A stretch of 64,000 nt of DNA, from contig NZ_JABFMV010000001.1 in NCBI RefSeq assembly GCF_013359685.1, positions 190,858 to 254,857 on the forward strand, read 5' to 3'. This document shows, in pieces, positions 17,471 to 25,196 of this stretch. The notes below the pieces were generated by a model that worked only from the letters and a program-made list of their open reading frames with translations, was not told the DNA's origin and searched no databases. Position numbers and translations under genes: made by a program. Each line of letters opens with the position of its first letter. Position 1 is the first letter of the stretch. Origin of the DNA: Leifsonia sp. C5G2 (GTDB lineage Bacteria; Actinomycetota; Actinomycetes; Actinomycetales; Microbacteriaceae).

Positions 17471-18642
17471 CGCTCCCCCTTCCCGAGCGTCACCGCGAGC
17501 GTCGTGCCGCGGCCCGGTGCGCTGTCGATGCGGAGCTCTCCCCCGAGCTGGTCCACGCGCTCCTGGATGGCCCGCAGCCCGAACGAGTCGGTCGAGGCGG
17601 CCACAGCACGCGCGACGGCGGGATCGAAGCCGGACCCGTCGTCGGCCACCACCAGGCGGGCGCGGGACGCGTCGGCGTCGAGCTCGATGCGGACGTTCGC
17701 GGCGCCCGCGTGCTGCGCGACATTCGCCAGCGCCCCCTGGGCGATCCTGAGCAGGGCGGTCTGCGCGTCCATCGGGATGCGGTCGTCGCCCGCCGCGGTG
17801 ACCGTCACGGTCAGCCCGTCGCGCGTCCACTGGTCGCCGAGCCGCCGAAGCGCCGAGCCGAGGCCCTGGTCGAGCGACGGCGGCGTCAGCTCGCGGATGA
17901 AGCGGCGCGTCTCTGAGAGAGCGTCCGCCGCCGTCTCGCGCGCCAGCCGGACATGCTCGATCCCGGGCCGGTCCTCATCGGCCTGCTCCGCGGCGAACAG
18001 CAGCAGCCGGATGCTCGACAGGCTCTGCGCCACGGTGTCGTGCAGCTCCCGCGCCAGGCGGGAGCGCTCCGCCAGCATGCCCTGCTCCCGCTCGGACGCG
18101 GCCAGCCGGTCCCTGGTCGCCAGCAGCTCGGCGAGCAGCGCCTCCCGCTCGGCCGCCTCCCGGGCGAGCGCGCGGTAGCCCAGACCGATCAGCAGGGCGA
18201 CGCCGGCGCCGACCAGCGGCCCGATCACCCCGCCGAGGGTGAAGCCGGAGTGCAGGCCGAGCGCGACGATGGCGACGACGGTCGCCGCCACCACCGCGAC
18301 CGGGCCGATCCTCGGCGGCAGCACGTGCAGGTAGAGGAAGAACAGCGGGAAGACCAGGTAGGCCGCCTCGGGCACGAGGAAGACGAGGGCCACCCACACC
18401 AGGGTGAGCGCCGAGATCCACAGCACGCCGCCCACCCGGCGGCGGCCCGCGGGCTGACGGGCGACGACGGCGCCCGCGACGTAGACGACGGCGAACAGGA
18501 GGGCCAGCAGCAGCGCGACCCAGCCGAGCGGCGACGGCACGAGCAGCACGCGCAGCACCACGAGCGCGAGGAGGGCGGCGACCAGCACGTGCAGGCCGAT
18601 GCGCAGGCCGACGAACACGGGGGTCAGAGGGGTGTGCGGCAT
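17467..18642 (-). CDS. NarL-type sensor histidine kinase
   Basis: A 391-residue membrane kinase. The N-terminus has about five TM segments (residues 12-155), with almost no extracellular domain, so it probably senses within or near the membrane. A short coiled segment (156-190) leads to a HisKA_3 domain with phosphoacceptor His201 (RELHDTVAQSLSSIRLLL) and a HATPase_c domain containing ADDGSGFD and the G2 loop GRGTTLAV. The start at 18642 is set by GAGGA upstream. It is divergent from an ABC exporter with 148 bp between. Confidence 0.92.
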   Translation of the reverse strand: MPHTPLTPVFVGLRIGLHVLVAALLALVVLRVLLVPSPLGWVALLLALLFAVVYVAGAVVARQPAGRRRVGGVLWISALTLVWVALVFLVPEAAYLVFPLFFLYLHVLPPRIGPVAVVAATVVAIVALGLHSGFTLGGVIGPLVGAGVALLIGLGYRALAREAAEREALLAELLATRDRLAASEREQGMLAERSRLARELHDTVAQSLSSIRLLLFAAEQADEDRPGIEHVRLARETAADALSETRRFIRELTPPSLDQGLGSALRRLGDQWTRDGLTVTVTAAGDDRIPMDAQTALLRIAQGALANVAQHAGAANVRIELDADASRARLVVADDGSGFDPAVARAVAASTDSFGLRAIQERVDQLGGELRIDSAPGRGTTLAVTLGKGER

Positions 18643-18790
18643 GTCGTCCTCAGGATACGGAACGTGCGTCCGGAGCGGATCAACCGAAAGTTCGATCGCA
18701 GGACCCATCCGGCTGGCGATGACCCGCCGGCCGCGCGACGGGAGGCTGGAGAAGGCGTCGCGGAGGGTCCGCGGCCCGGAAAGGACCAAC

Positions 18791-19879
18791 GTGTTCGTCG
18801 CCTGGCGCGACCTCCGGCACGCCCGTGGCCGGTTCCTCCTGATCGGCGCGGTCGTCGCCCTCATCACCCTCCTCGTCGGCTTCCTCGCCGGCCTCGCCGG
18901 CGGGCTCGCCGCGCAGAACGTCTCCGCCGTCCTGAACCTGCCGGGCGACCGGCTCGTGCTGCAGACCTCGGCCGGCGCGCGACCGTCGTTCTCCGAGTCG
19001 ACGCTCTCGCCCGAGACGGTCTCCGCGTGGCGGGACGCCGACGGCGTCCGCGACGCCACCGCCATCGGCATCGTGCAGGGCAGGGCCTCCGACACCGCGT
19101 CCGGCGGCTCGACCTCGGTCGGGGTCGCGCTGTTCGGGATGCCCGACGACGCTCCCGCCTCCGCCGTCACCGACCTCGCCCCGCGGCGCGACGGCGAGAT
19201 CGGCCTGTCGGCCGGGGCCGCGAAGGACCTCGGGGTGGGCGTCGGCGGCCACGTGTCGATCGCCGGCACGAGCTACCGGGTGACCGCCGTGGGCGGCGAC
19301 CTCTGGTACAGCCACACCCCCGTCGTCGCGCTGACCCCCGCCGCCTGGGCCGCCGCGGACGGCCGGCTGGGCGGAACCGGCGAGCCGACCGTGCTCGCCG
19401 TCAGCGGCTCCCCCGACTGGGACGCCGTCGCCTCCGCCACCGGCACGATCGCGAACCCGCCGCTGCTGAGCCTCACCGCGCTGGAGACCTTCACCTCGGA
19501 GATCGGATCGCTCGGGCTCATGATCGCGCTGCTGTTCGGCGTGTCCGCCCTCGTCGTCGGCGCGTTCTTCACCGTGTGGACGATGCAGCGCTCCGCCGAC
19601 ATCGCCGTGCTCAAGGCGCTCGGCGCATCCACCGCCGCTCTGGTCCGGGATGCCCTCGGCCAGGCCCTCGTCGTCCTGGTCGCCGGCATCGGCGTCGGGA
19701 TGGCCGCGGTCGTCGGGCTCGGACTGCTGGCCGGCGGCGCGCTGCCGTTCCTGCCGAGCCCGCTCACCTCCGCCCTCCCCGCCGCCGCCATGGCGCTGCT
19801 GGGCCTCGCCGGCGCGGCCGTCGCGCTGCGCTCCGTCACCTCCGCCGACCCCCTCACCGCACTCGGGAGCAACCGATGA
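18791..19879 (+). CDS. ABC transporter permease, FtsX/MacB type
   Basis: A 362-residue permease: one N-terminal TM (about residues 18-42), a large extracytoplasmic domain (about 45-240) and three C-terminal TMs (about 245-350) with the FtsX-like IAVLKALGASTAALVRD coupling segment. The GTG start at 18791 has AAAGGA upstream. Its stop overlaps the ATPase start (ATGA). Such transporters export peptides or lipids or act on envelope proteins rather than importing nutrients. The divergent two-component system suggests induction by envelope stress or an antimicrobial; this is inference. Confidence 0.9.
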   Translation: MFVAWRDLRHARGRFLLIGAVVALITLLVGFLAGLAGGLAAQNVSAVLNLPGDRLVLQTSAGARPSFSESTLSPETVSAWRDADGVRDATAIGIVQGRASDTASGGSTSVGVALFGMPDDAPASAVTDLAPRRDGEIGLSAGAAKDLGVGVGGHVSIAGTSYRVTAVGGDLWYSHTPVVALTPAAWAAADGRLGGTGEPTVLAVSGSPDWDAVASATGTIANPPLLSLTALETFTSEIGSLGLMIALLFGVSALVVGAFFTVWTMQRSADIAVLKALGASTAALVRDALGQALVVLVAGIGVGMAAVVGLGLLAGGALPFLPSPLTSALPAAAMALLGLAGAAVALRSVTSADPLTALGSNR

Positions 19880-20568
19880 TCACCCTCGACGACGTCACCC
19901 TCACCTTCCCGGACGGGGACGCGCGCATCACCGCCGTCGACCACGTCTCGCTCACCGCCCGCCCGGGCGTCGTGACCGGCATCACCGGGCCGTCCGGCTC
20001 CGGCAAGTCCTCGCTCCTCGCCGTCGCGGCGACGCTGATCCGGCCGGACTCCGGCCGCGTCCTGGTCGACGACGTGGATGCCGCCGGCCTGACCCGCCGC
20101 GAGGCGACGGCTCTGCGCCGCGACCGCATCGGCATCGTGTTCCAGCAGTCGAACCTCCTGCCCGCGCTGACCGCCCGGGAGCAGCTGCTCGTCATGGCCG
20201 AGCTCGGCGGGCGGCGCGACCGGCGCGGCGACGTACGGCGGCGCGCCGACGAGCTCCTGGACGCCGTGGGACTCGCCGCGCACGCCGGCAAGCGCCCCGC
20301 GCAGCTCTCCGGCGGCCAGCGCCAGCGGGTGGCGATCGCCCGCGCGCTGGTGCACGAGCCGTCGGTGCTGCTCGTCGACGAACCGACCAGCGCACTCGAC
20401 CAGGAGCGCGGCGCCGCCATCATGCAGCTCATCCAGGACCTCAGCCGCGACCGCGGGACCGCCACCCTGCTGGTGACGCACGACCTCGTGCACCGCGGAG
20501 CGCTGGACGAACTGGTCACGATGGTCGACGGCCGGGCGGAGGTGCCGGAGGCGGCGCGAGTGTCGTGA
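19876..20568 (+). CDS. ABC transporter ATPase, MacB/LolD type
   Basis: A 230-residue nucleotide-binding subunit partnering the preceding permease. Walker A is GPSGSGKSS (about residues 38-46), the Q-loop is VFQQSNLLPALT, the signature is LSGGQRQRVAIARAL, Walker B is VLLVDEPTSALD and the switch histidine is in VTHD. LPALTAREQL after the Q-loop is typical of the LolD/MacB exporter subfamily. It is translationally coupled to the permease by a 4-bp overlap. Confidence 0.94.
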   Translation: MITLDDVTLTFPDGDARITAVDHVSLTARPGVVTGITGPSGSGKSSLLAVAATLIRPDSGRVLVDDVDAAGLTRREATALRRDRIGIVFQQSNLLPALTAREQLLVMAELGGRRDRRGDVRRRADELLDAVGLAAHAGKRPAQLSGGQRQRVAIARALVHEPSVLLVDEPTSALDQERGAAIMQLIQDLSRDRGTATLLVTHDLVHRGALDELVTMVDGRAEVPEAARVS

Positions 20569-20697
20569 TCGGTGTTCGCTGAGCGCTCGTCGGCACCTGG
20601 CAAACGCCTGGGCGAGACTGGACCGGGCCGCTGAACGCGTCTACCGTCCGATGTCGGTCTGTGCCGTCTCCGTGCACGGGCCGCGGAAGGAACCACC

Positions 20698-21921
20698 GTG
20701 ATCGACCTGACCTCATCGCCGCACCTGAGCGCGCGGCTCTCGCCGGACGCGACCGGCGAGCTGACCGGCGACGGCGTCCACGAGAGCTTCGCCGAGGACA
20801 GCACGCAGCGCCTGCGCGAGGCCGTGTTCGGCCGCGTCGGCGAACTCGCGGCGGCCGCCGGCCGCCCGGTGCGGCTCACCGTCTCCGACGAGGAGGGCGA
20901 CTGGCTCCTCGCCGTCCAGCCCGACGGCAGCATCGGCGACGAGGAGGCCCTCTCGGTCGGTTCCGCCGACGCCCCCACGCCCGTCGCCTCCACCGAGCCG
21001 CCGTCGCGCGAGTCGTTCCTGTACGTCGAACGGCCGCGTCCGGACCGCGCGAAGCAGGGCCTCCGCGGCGCCCTCGCCCGGGCCGGGATGCCCCTCGCGC
21101 CCTCCGCCGCCGAGCTCCGGGAGCGTGCGGAGCTGGATGCGGTGAGCCGCCACTGGGCCGGACCCCGCACCATTGCGATCGTCAACGGCAAGGGCGGAGC
21201 CAACAAGACGCCGACCACGGCCCTCCTGTCGGCCGTGTTCGCCCGCAACGGCGGCTCCGGCGTGCTCGCGTGGGACAACAACGAGACCCGCGGCACGCTC
21301 GGCTGGCGCACCGAGAAGGACGAGCACGACGCGACCGTGCAGTCGCTCCTCCCGGCGACCGACGCGCTCATGTCGGCCGGCGCCAGAACCGCCGACATCG
21401 GCCACTACGTGCACCACCAGAACGCCGACAAGTACGACGTGCTGCGCTCGAACCCGACGATGCTCGCCACCGAGCAGCGGATCTCCAGCGCCGACTTCGA
21501 CCGTCTCCACACCGTCGCCACGAAGTTCTACCGGCTGGTCATCATCGACAGCGGGAACGACGAGTCGGCCGAGCGCTGGCTGCGGATGATCGACCACACC
21601 GACCAGCTCGTCATCGCCACGACCGCGCTCGGCGAGCACGCCGAGGCCGGGGCGCTGCTGCTGGAGGCTCTGCTGCAGCGCGACGCGCACTCGGCGCGGC
21701 TCGCGCGCGAGGCGGTCGCGATCGTGTCGCAGTCCGAGCGCACCGGACCGGCCTCCGAAGTCGGGCGGGTCGCCAAGGGGTTCGAGCCGCTCGCGCGGCG
21801 GGCGGTCACCATCCCGTTCGACCCGGAGATGCACGGCGGCCGGCTCTCATTCGAGTCGCTGGCGCCGCGGACGCGCCGCGCCTGGCTGCACGCGGCCGCC
21901 GCGGTCGCCGAAGGGCTCTAG
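20698..21921 (+). CDS. ParA/MinD-like ATPase with degenerate P-loop
   Basis: A 407-residue protein. The N-terminal 150 residues are unfamiliar and partly acidic. The C-terminal part is a SIMIBI-class (ParA/MinD) domain: IAIVNGKGGANKTPTT (residues 159-174), AWDNNETRGTLGWR, then RLVIIDSGNDES as Walker B. The deviant Walker A would normally read KGGxGKT; here it is KGGANKT with Asn169 at the last glycine, while the signature Lys165 and Lys170 remain. No ParB or parS partner is adjacent, so a partitioning role is unproven. The GTG start has AAGGAA upstream. Its TAG stop shares CTAG with the convergent lipoprotein gene. Confidence 0.85.
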   Translation: MIDLTSSPHLSARLSPDATGELTGDGVHESFAEDSTQRLREAVFGRVGELAAAAGRPVRLTVSDEEGDWLLAVQPDGSIGDEEALSVGSADAPTPVASTEPPSRESFLYVERPRPDRAKQGLRGALARAGMPLAPSAAELRERAELDAVSRHWAGPRTIAIVNGKGGANKTPTTALLSAVFARNGGSGVLAWDNNETRGTLGWRTEKDEHDATVQSLLPATDALMSAGARTADIGHYVHHQNADKYDVLRSNPTMLATEQRISSADFDRLHTVATKFYRLVIIDSGNDESAERWLRMIDHTDQLVIATTALGEHAEAGALLLEALLQRDAHSARLAREAVAIVSQSERTGPASEVGRVAKGFEPLARRAVTIPFDPEMHGGRLSFESLAPRTRRAWLHAAAAVAEGL

Positions 21922-22283
21922 CGGCGGTCGAGCGTGCCGACCTGCTTCCCGCCCGTGCGGTAGACGACGAGCGTGCCGCCGTCCACCTTCGCGGTGTCGG
22001 CGAGGTTCAGCCACGGCGTGACGCCGGGGCATGCCTTGGCGATCGAGGCGAACGGCCCGAACGTGAACGTGTCGCCCGAGATCGAGCCCTTCCCCTCCAC
22101 CGGATTGCAGCCGTCGGTGCCGGAGAACGAGCCGTCGGACGAGATGGTGAGGGACGGCTGTCCTGAGGCGACCGTGCCCCAGTCGCCGACGAACGGGGAA
22201 CCGGAGGACGTGCATCCGGTGAGCGCGAGGAGTGCCACCACCACGGTCGCCGTCAGGGCGCCGCGAGCCGATCGGCTTGTCAT
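21918..22283 (-). CDS. META-domain lipoprotein
   Basis: A 121-residue lipoprotein. The signal peptide ends in lipobox LALTGC (Cys24). The mature part fits a META/HslJ-like domain: FVGDWGTV, then SFSGTDGCNPVEGKGSISGD and FGPFASIAKACPG, with the conserved GTDGCN and final Cys. Function in the family is poorly defined (stress, motility or secretion roles have been proposed). I chose the ATG at 22283 because the hydrophobic signal begins a few residues later. It is convergent with the ParA-like gene, with which it shares CTAG at the stop. Confidence 0.8.
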   Translation of the reverse strand: MTSRSARGALTATVVVALLALTGCTSSGSPFVGDWGTVASGQPSLTISSDGSFSGTDGCNPVEGKGSISGDTFTFGPFASIAKACPGVTPWLNLADTAKVDGGTLVVYRTGGKQVGTLDRR

Positions 22284-22384
22284 GGCTCGACCGTAGTGGG
22301 CGCGCACGCCCCCGGCCAGCCCTGTCGTGCGGAGAGCAGTTTCGGAGAAGCGCGACCTGCAGCCGACCCTCTACGGTCGGAGGC

Positions 22385-22834
22385 ATGACGAAGACCACCG
22401 AGACCGCATCCACGTCCGCCGCCTTCACCGAGGAGGAGCGCGCCGCCATGAAGGAGCGCTCGAAGGAGGTCAAGGGCGCCCGCCGCGGCAAGGCGACGCG
22501 CGAGGAGGACACGCAGGACGTCCTCGACAAGATCGCCGAGCTGCCGGACCACGACAGGCGGCTCGCCGAGCGCGTCCACGCGATCGTGACAGAGACCGTG
22601 CCGGACGCCTGGCCGAAGACCTGGTACGGGCAGCCGGCGTACGCCATCGGCGGCAAGACGTTCTGCTTCTTCCAGCCGTCGTCGAAGTTCAAGACCCGGT
22701 ACTCCACTCTCGGCTTCAACGACCCCGCCCAGCTGGACGACGGCACGATGTGGCCGGTCGCCTTCGCAATCGTCGACCTGACGGCGGAGGACGAGGAGCG
22801 CATCCGGGAGCTCGTGAAGACGGCCGCCGGCTGA
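22385..22834 (+). CDS. DUF1801-like (YdhG-type) protein
   Basis: A 149-residue cytoplasmic protein. A charged helical N-terminus (EEERAAMKERSKEVKGARRG) precedes a domain with WPKTWYGQPAYAIGGKTFCF and RYSTLGFNDPAQLDDGTMWP, typical of the DUF1801/YdhG family sometimes annotated as iron chaperones. The biochemical role is not established and I would not claim iron binding. The ATG has GGAGG unusually close (1 nt), so real initiation spacing is atypical. It stands alone between two unrelated genes. Confidence 0.82.
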   Translation: MTKTTETASTSAAFTEEERAAMKERSKEVKGARRGKATREEDTQDVLDKIAELPDHDRRLAERVHAIVTETVPDAWPKTWYGQPAYAIGGKTFCFFQPSSKFKTRYSTLGFNDPAQLDDGTMWPVAFAIVDLTAEDEERIRELVKTAAG

Positions 22835-22898
22835 CGGACCTGCACCGGGGGCACCGACCCACCACCCCCGCATGGGTGTCCCCCAAAATGCCGCTACC

Positions 22899-22909
22899 GG
22901 GAGCGCTCC
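22899..22909. promoter_or_regulatory. CebR/BxlR-like LacI half-consensus palindrome
   Basis: GGGAGCGCTCC contains the 10-bp palindrome GGAGCGCTCC and matches the core of the actinobacterial CebR operator TGGGAGCGCTCCCA at 11 central positions. It lies 21 bp before the GTG of the PH-like membrane protein. The flanking bases differ from the consensus, so this is tentative. Confidence 0.35.
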
Positions 22910-22929
22910 GATTCCTAGAGGCTCATGGA

Positions 22930-23496
22930 GTGAACGAGCAGACCGGGGTGCACAGGGACGCGGGACCGACCCGCGAGATCGTCCTGCGCCCGCACCGCCA
23001 CCTGTTCCTCCGCGGCATCGTCGCGGTGCTGGCCCTGACGACGCCCGTCTTCGCGGTGCTCTACTGGCTGACCATCCCGGGCGAGGGGTGGCCGGTCGTG
23101 CTCGTCGCGCACCTGATCGTGATCGCGGCGACGATCGTGGGCGTCGCGTCGTTCCTCAACACGACCATCGCCGTCGGGCCCGGCGGGGTGCGGGAGCGGG
23201 GCTTCTTCGGCCGCACGGTACGGGTGGCCCCCGGCGAACCCGGTGCCGTCATCATGGTGAAGGTGTACGAGGGCAGTACCCTCGACGTGCTGCCCCAGCT
23301 CTTCGTCGCGTCGGCCGAGGGCCGGCTCCTCATCCGGATGCGCGGCCAGTTCTGGTCGTCGGAGGACATGGAGCGCGTCGCCGAGGAGCTCGACGTGCCG
23401 GTCACCCGTCCCGCCGAGCCGATGACGCCCGCGCAGCTGCGGCAGACGTGGCCGCGGCTGCTGTACTGGTTCGAGCGCGTGCGCTTCGGGCGCTGA
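22930..23496 (+). CDS. Two-TM membrane protein with PH-like domain
   Basis: A 188-residue hypothetical protein. Two hydrophobic helices (about residues 26-45 and 52-75) are followed by a soluble region (VGPGGVRERGFFGRTVRVA onwards) whose pattern of beta strands resembles bacterial PH domains found after paired TMs. Residues 140-188 are Arg-rich and amphipathic. The GTG at 22930 is the only start that places the first TM sensibly. Function unknown. A CebR-like palindrome sits upstream. Confidence 0.7.
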   Translation: MNEQTGVHRDAGPTREIVLRPHRHLFLRGIVAVLALTTPVFAVLYWLTIPGEGWPVVLVAHLIVIAATIVGVASFLNTTIAVGPGGVRERGFFGRTVRVAPGEPGAVIMVKVYEGSTLDVLPQLFVASAEGRLLIRMRGQFWSSEDMERVAEELDVPVTRPAEPMTPAQLRQTWPRLLYWFERVRFGR

Positions 23497-23547
23497 CCGT
23501 CGCCGCCGCCGCGGCGCGGTGTCCCCGGTCCGTGCCAGGATGACAGC

Positions 23548-24354
23548 GTGACCGCGCGCACCGATGCCGAGCCGCGAAGCAAGGGGCTGCTCACACCGGG
23601 GGCGCCCGTACGGATCGCGCGCCTGTTCCCCGGCGACCGCGCGGCGCTCTTCGTGCGCCACTACTGGCTCCCGCGATGGGAGCTGCCGGCCGTAGCGCGC
23701 ATCCGGCAGGACGTGCTCGAGTACCCGACGGCGAACCTCGTCGTCGAGCCCGAGGGCGCTGCGCTGTTCCGCGCGCACCGCGGGCTCACCTCGCGCACGC
23801 TGGAGGACTCGGGATGGGCGTTCGGCGTGCTGCTGCACCCGGGTGCCGCGCGCGGCTGGGGCGGCGCGTCGCTCCGCGCTCTGCCGCCGGTCGTCCCGCT
23901 CCCCCGCCTCCGGGTCGACGGCACGGGCGGCATGGCAGAGGCGGTGCGCGCCGGGATGGCTCGCGGCGACGACCGCGCGGCCGTGGCCGCCTTCGAGGCC
24001 TGGCTCGACACCCTTCCCGAGCCGGACGACGATGCCCGGCTGGTCGACCGGATCGTGGCGGCCGTCGAGGACGACCGCGACCTGCTCCGGGTCGAGCAGC
24101 TGGCCGAGCGGTTCGGACTGGGCGTGCGGCACCTCCAGCGCCTGGTCGCCGGTCACATCGGCTTCGGCCCGAAGTGGCTCATCCAGAGGTACCGGCTCCA
24201 GGAGGCCGCGGCCGCGCTGCGATCGGCGGAGCCGCCGCAGCTCGCCGGCCTCGCTGCCGCGCTCGGCTACGCCGACCAGGCGCACTTCAGCCGCGAGTTC
24301 AAGGCGGTCGTCGGTTCCGCGCCCGGTGCCTACGCGGCCGCGGTGCGGGGATGA
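23548..24354 (+). CDS. AraC family regulator with DUF6597-like N-domain
   Basis: A 268-residue regulator. The N-terminal half (VRHYWLPRWELP, then RQDVLEYPTANLVVEPEG) resembles the cupin-like DUF6597 domain. The C-terminal double HTH spans about residues 170-265 (VEQLAERFGLGVRHLQRLV and LAALGYADQAHFSREFKAVV, ending with GSAPGAY). The start is a GTG at 23548. Its stop overlaps the APH gene start (ATGA), so it is co-translated with the kinase, which it may regulate. Confidence 0.9.
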   Translation: MTARTDAEPRSKGLLTPGAPVRIARLFPGDRAALFVRHYWLPRWELPAVARIRQDVLEYPTANLVVEPEGAALFRAHRGLTSRTLEDSGWAFGVLLHPGAARGWGGASLRALPPVVPLPRLRVDGTGGMAEAVRAGMARGDDRAAVAAFEAWLDTLPEPDDDARLVDRIVAAVEDDRDLLRVEQLAERFGLGVRHLQRLVAGHIGFGPKWLIQRYRLQEAAAALRSAEPPQLAGLAAALGYADQAHFSREFKAVVGSAPGAYAAAVRG

Positions 24355-25196
24355 GCGGCACCGGACGCGACCACGACGCGGCCCTCGCGCCCTGGCGCGA
24401 GCGCTGGGGCCTGCGGCCGGACGGGGAGGCGTTCTCGACCCCGTCCAGCGTGCTGCAGCCGGTCCGCCGCGGCGACGAGCGGCTGTTCCTCAAGCGGGCC
24501 GTGTCCGGCGAGGAGCGCGCAGGCGGCGACGTGCTCGCCTGGTGGCACGGCGAGGGGGCGGTGCGCGTGCTCGTCGCCGACGACGGCGTGCAGCTGCTGG
24601 AGCGGGCCGGCGGTCCGCGCGACCTGGCGGCGCTGGCGCGGAGCGGACCGGACGGCGACGACGAGGCGACCCGCATCCTCTGCCGAGCCGGTCTTCGCCT
24701 GCACGCGGCCGGAACGCCGCCCAGGCCGGCCGGACTGATCCCGCTGCGCCGCTGGTTCCGCGACCTGGTCGACCGCGAGCACGACGACGACCTCCTGGCA
24801 GACGCCCAGGACACCGCGCTCGACCTGCTCGCTCATCCCGTGGGGGATGTCGTGCTCCACGGCGACCTCCACCACGGCAACGTGCTCGACGGCGGCGAGC
24901 GCGGGTGGCTCGCGATCGACCCCAAGCCGCTGCACGGCGATCCCGGGTTCGACGTGGCGAACGTGCTCTGCAACCCGGACGCGGCGGTCGCGCTGGCGGC
25001 GGGACGGCTCGAGCGCGCGGTGGGCGTGATCGCGTCGGAGACCGGGATGGGCGAGCGCCGCATCCTGTGCTGGGCGCTGGCCTGGGGCGGGCTCTCGGCG
25101 GTGTGGTCGGAGGCCGACGGCGGCGACGCGACCGCCGCGCGCGGCGTCGCCCACCGAGCACGGGCGCTGCTCGGGGAGGGCACGCGCGCTCGCTAG
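24351..25196 (+). CDS. APH(6)/hydroxyurea-type phosphotransferase
   Basis: A 281-residue kinase of the streptomycin 6-phosphotransferase/hydroxyurea phosphotransferase family. The catalytic loop is VVLHGDLHHGNVL (Asp172, Asn177), followed by AIDPKPLHGDPGFDVANVL, where Asp190 is the Mg-binding residue and the DPKP form is typical of the APH(6) group. Upstream, RLFLKRA supplies the ATP-site lysine. Whether it confers resistance cannot be told from sequence; many chromosomal members have unknown substrates. It is translationally coupled to the AraC gene and convergent with a HerA-like ATPase, sharing a CTAG at the stops. Confidence 0.88.
   Translation: MSGTGRDHDAALAPWRERWGLRPDGEAFSTPSSVLQPVRRGDERLFLKRAVSGEERAGGDVLAWWHGEGAVRVLVADDGVQLLERAGGPRDLAALARSGPDGDDEATRILCRAGLRLHAAGTPPRPAGLIPLRRWFRDLVDREHDDDLLADAQDTALDLLAHPVGDVVLHGDLHHGNVLDGGERGWLAIDPKPLHGDPGFDVANVLCNPDAAVALAAGRLERAVGVIASETGMGERRILCWALAWGGLSAVWSEADGGDATAARGVAHRARALLGEGTRAR

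Noticed and set aside
17953-20568. Single 871-residue protein reading through the two-component kinase region into the ABC ATPase
   Set aside because: Only the last 230 residues are protein-like (the ATPase). The upstream part is antisense to the histidine kinase and out of frame with the permease; the ATPase start is fixed by the ATGA overlap.
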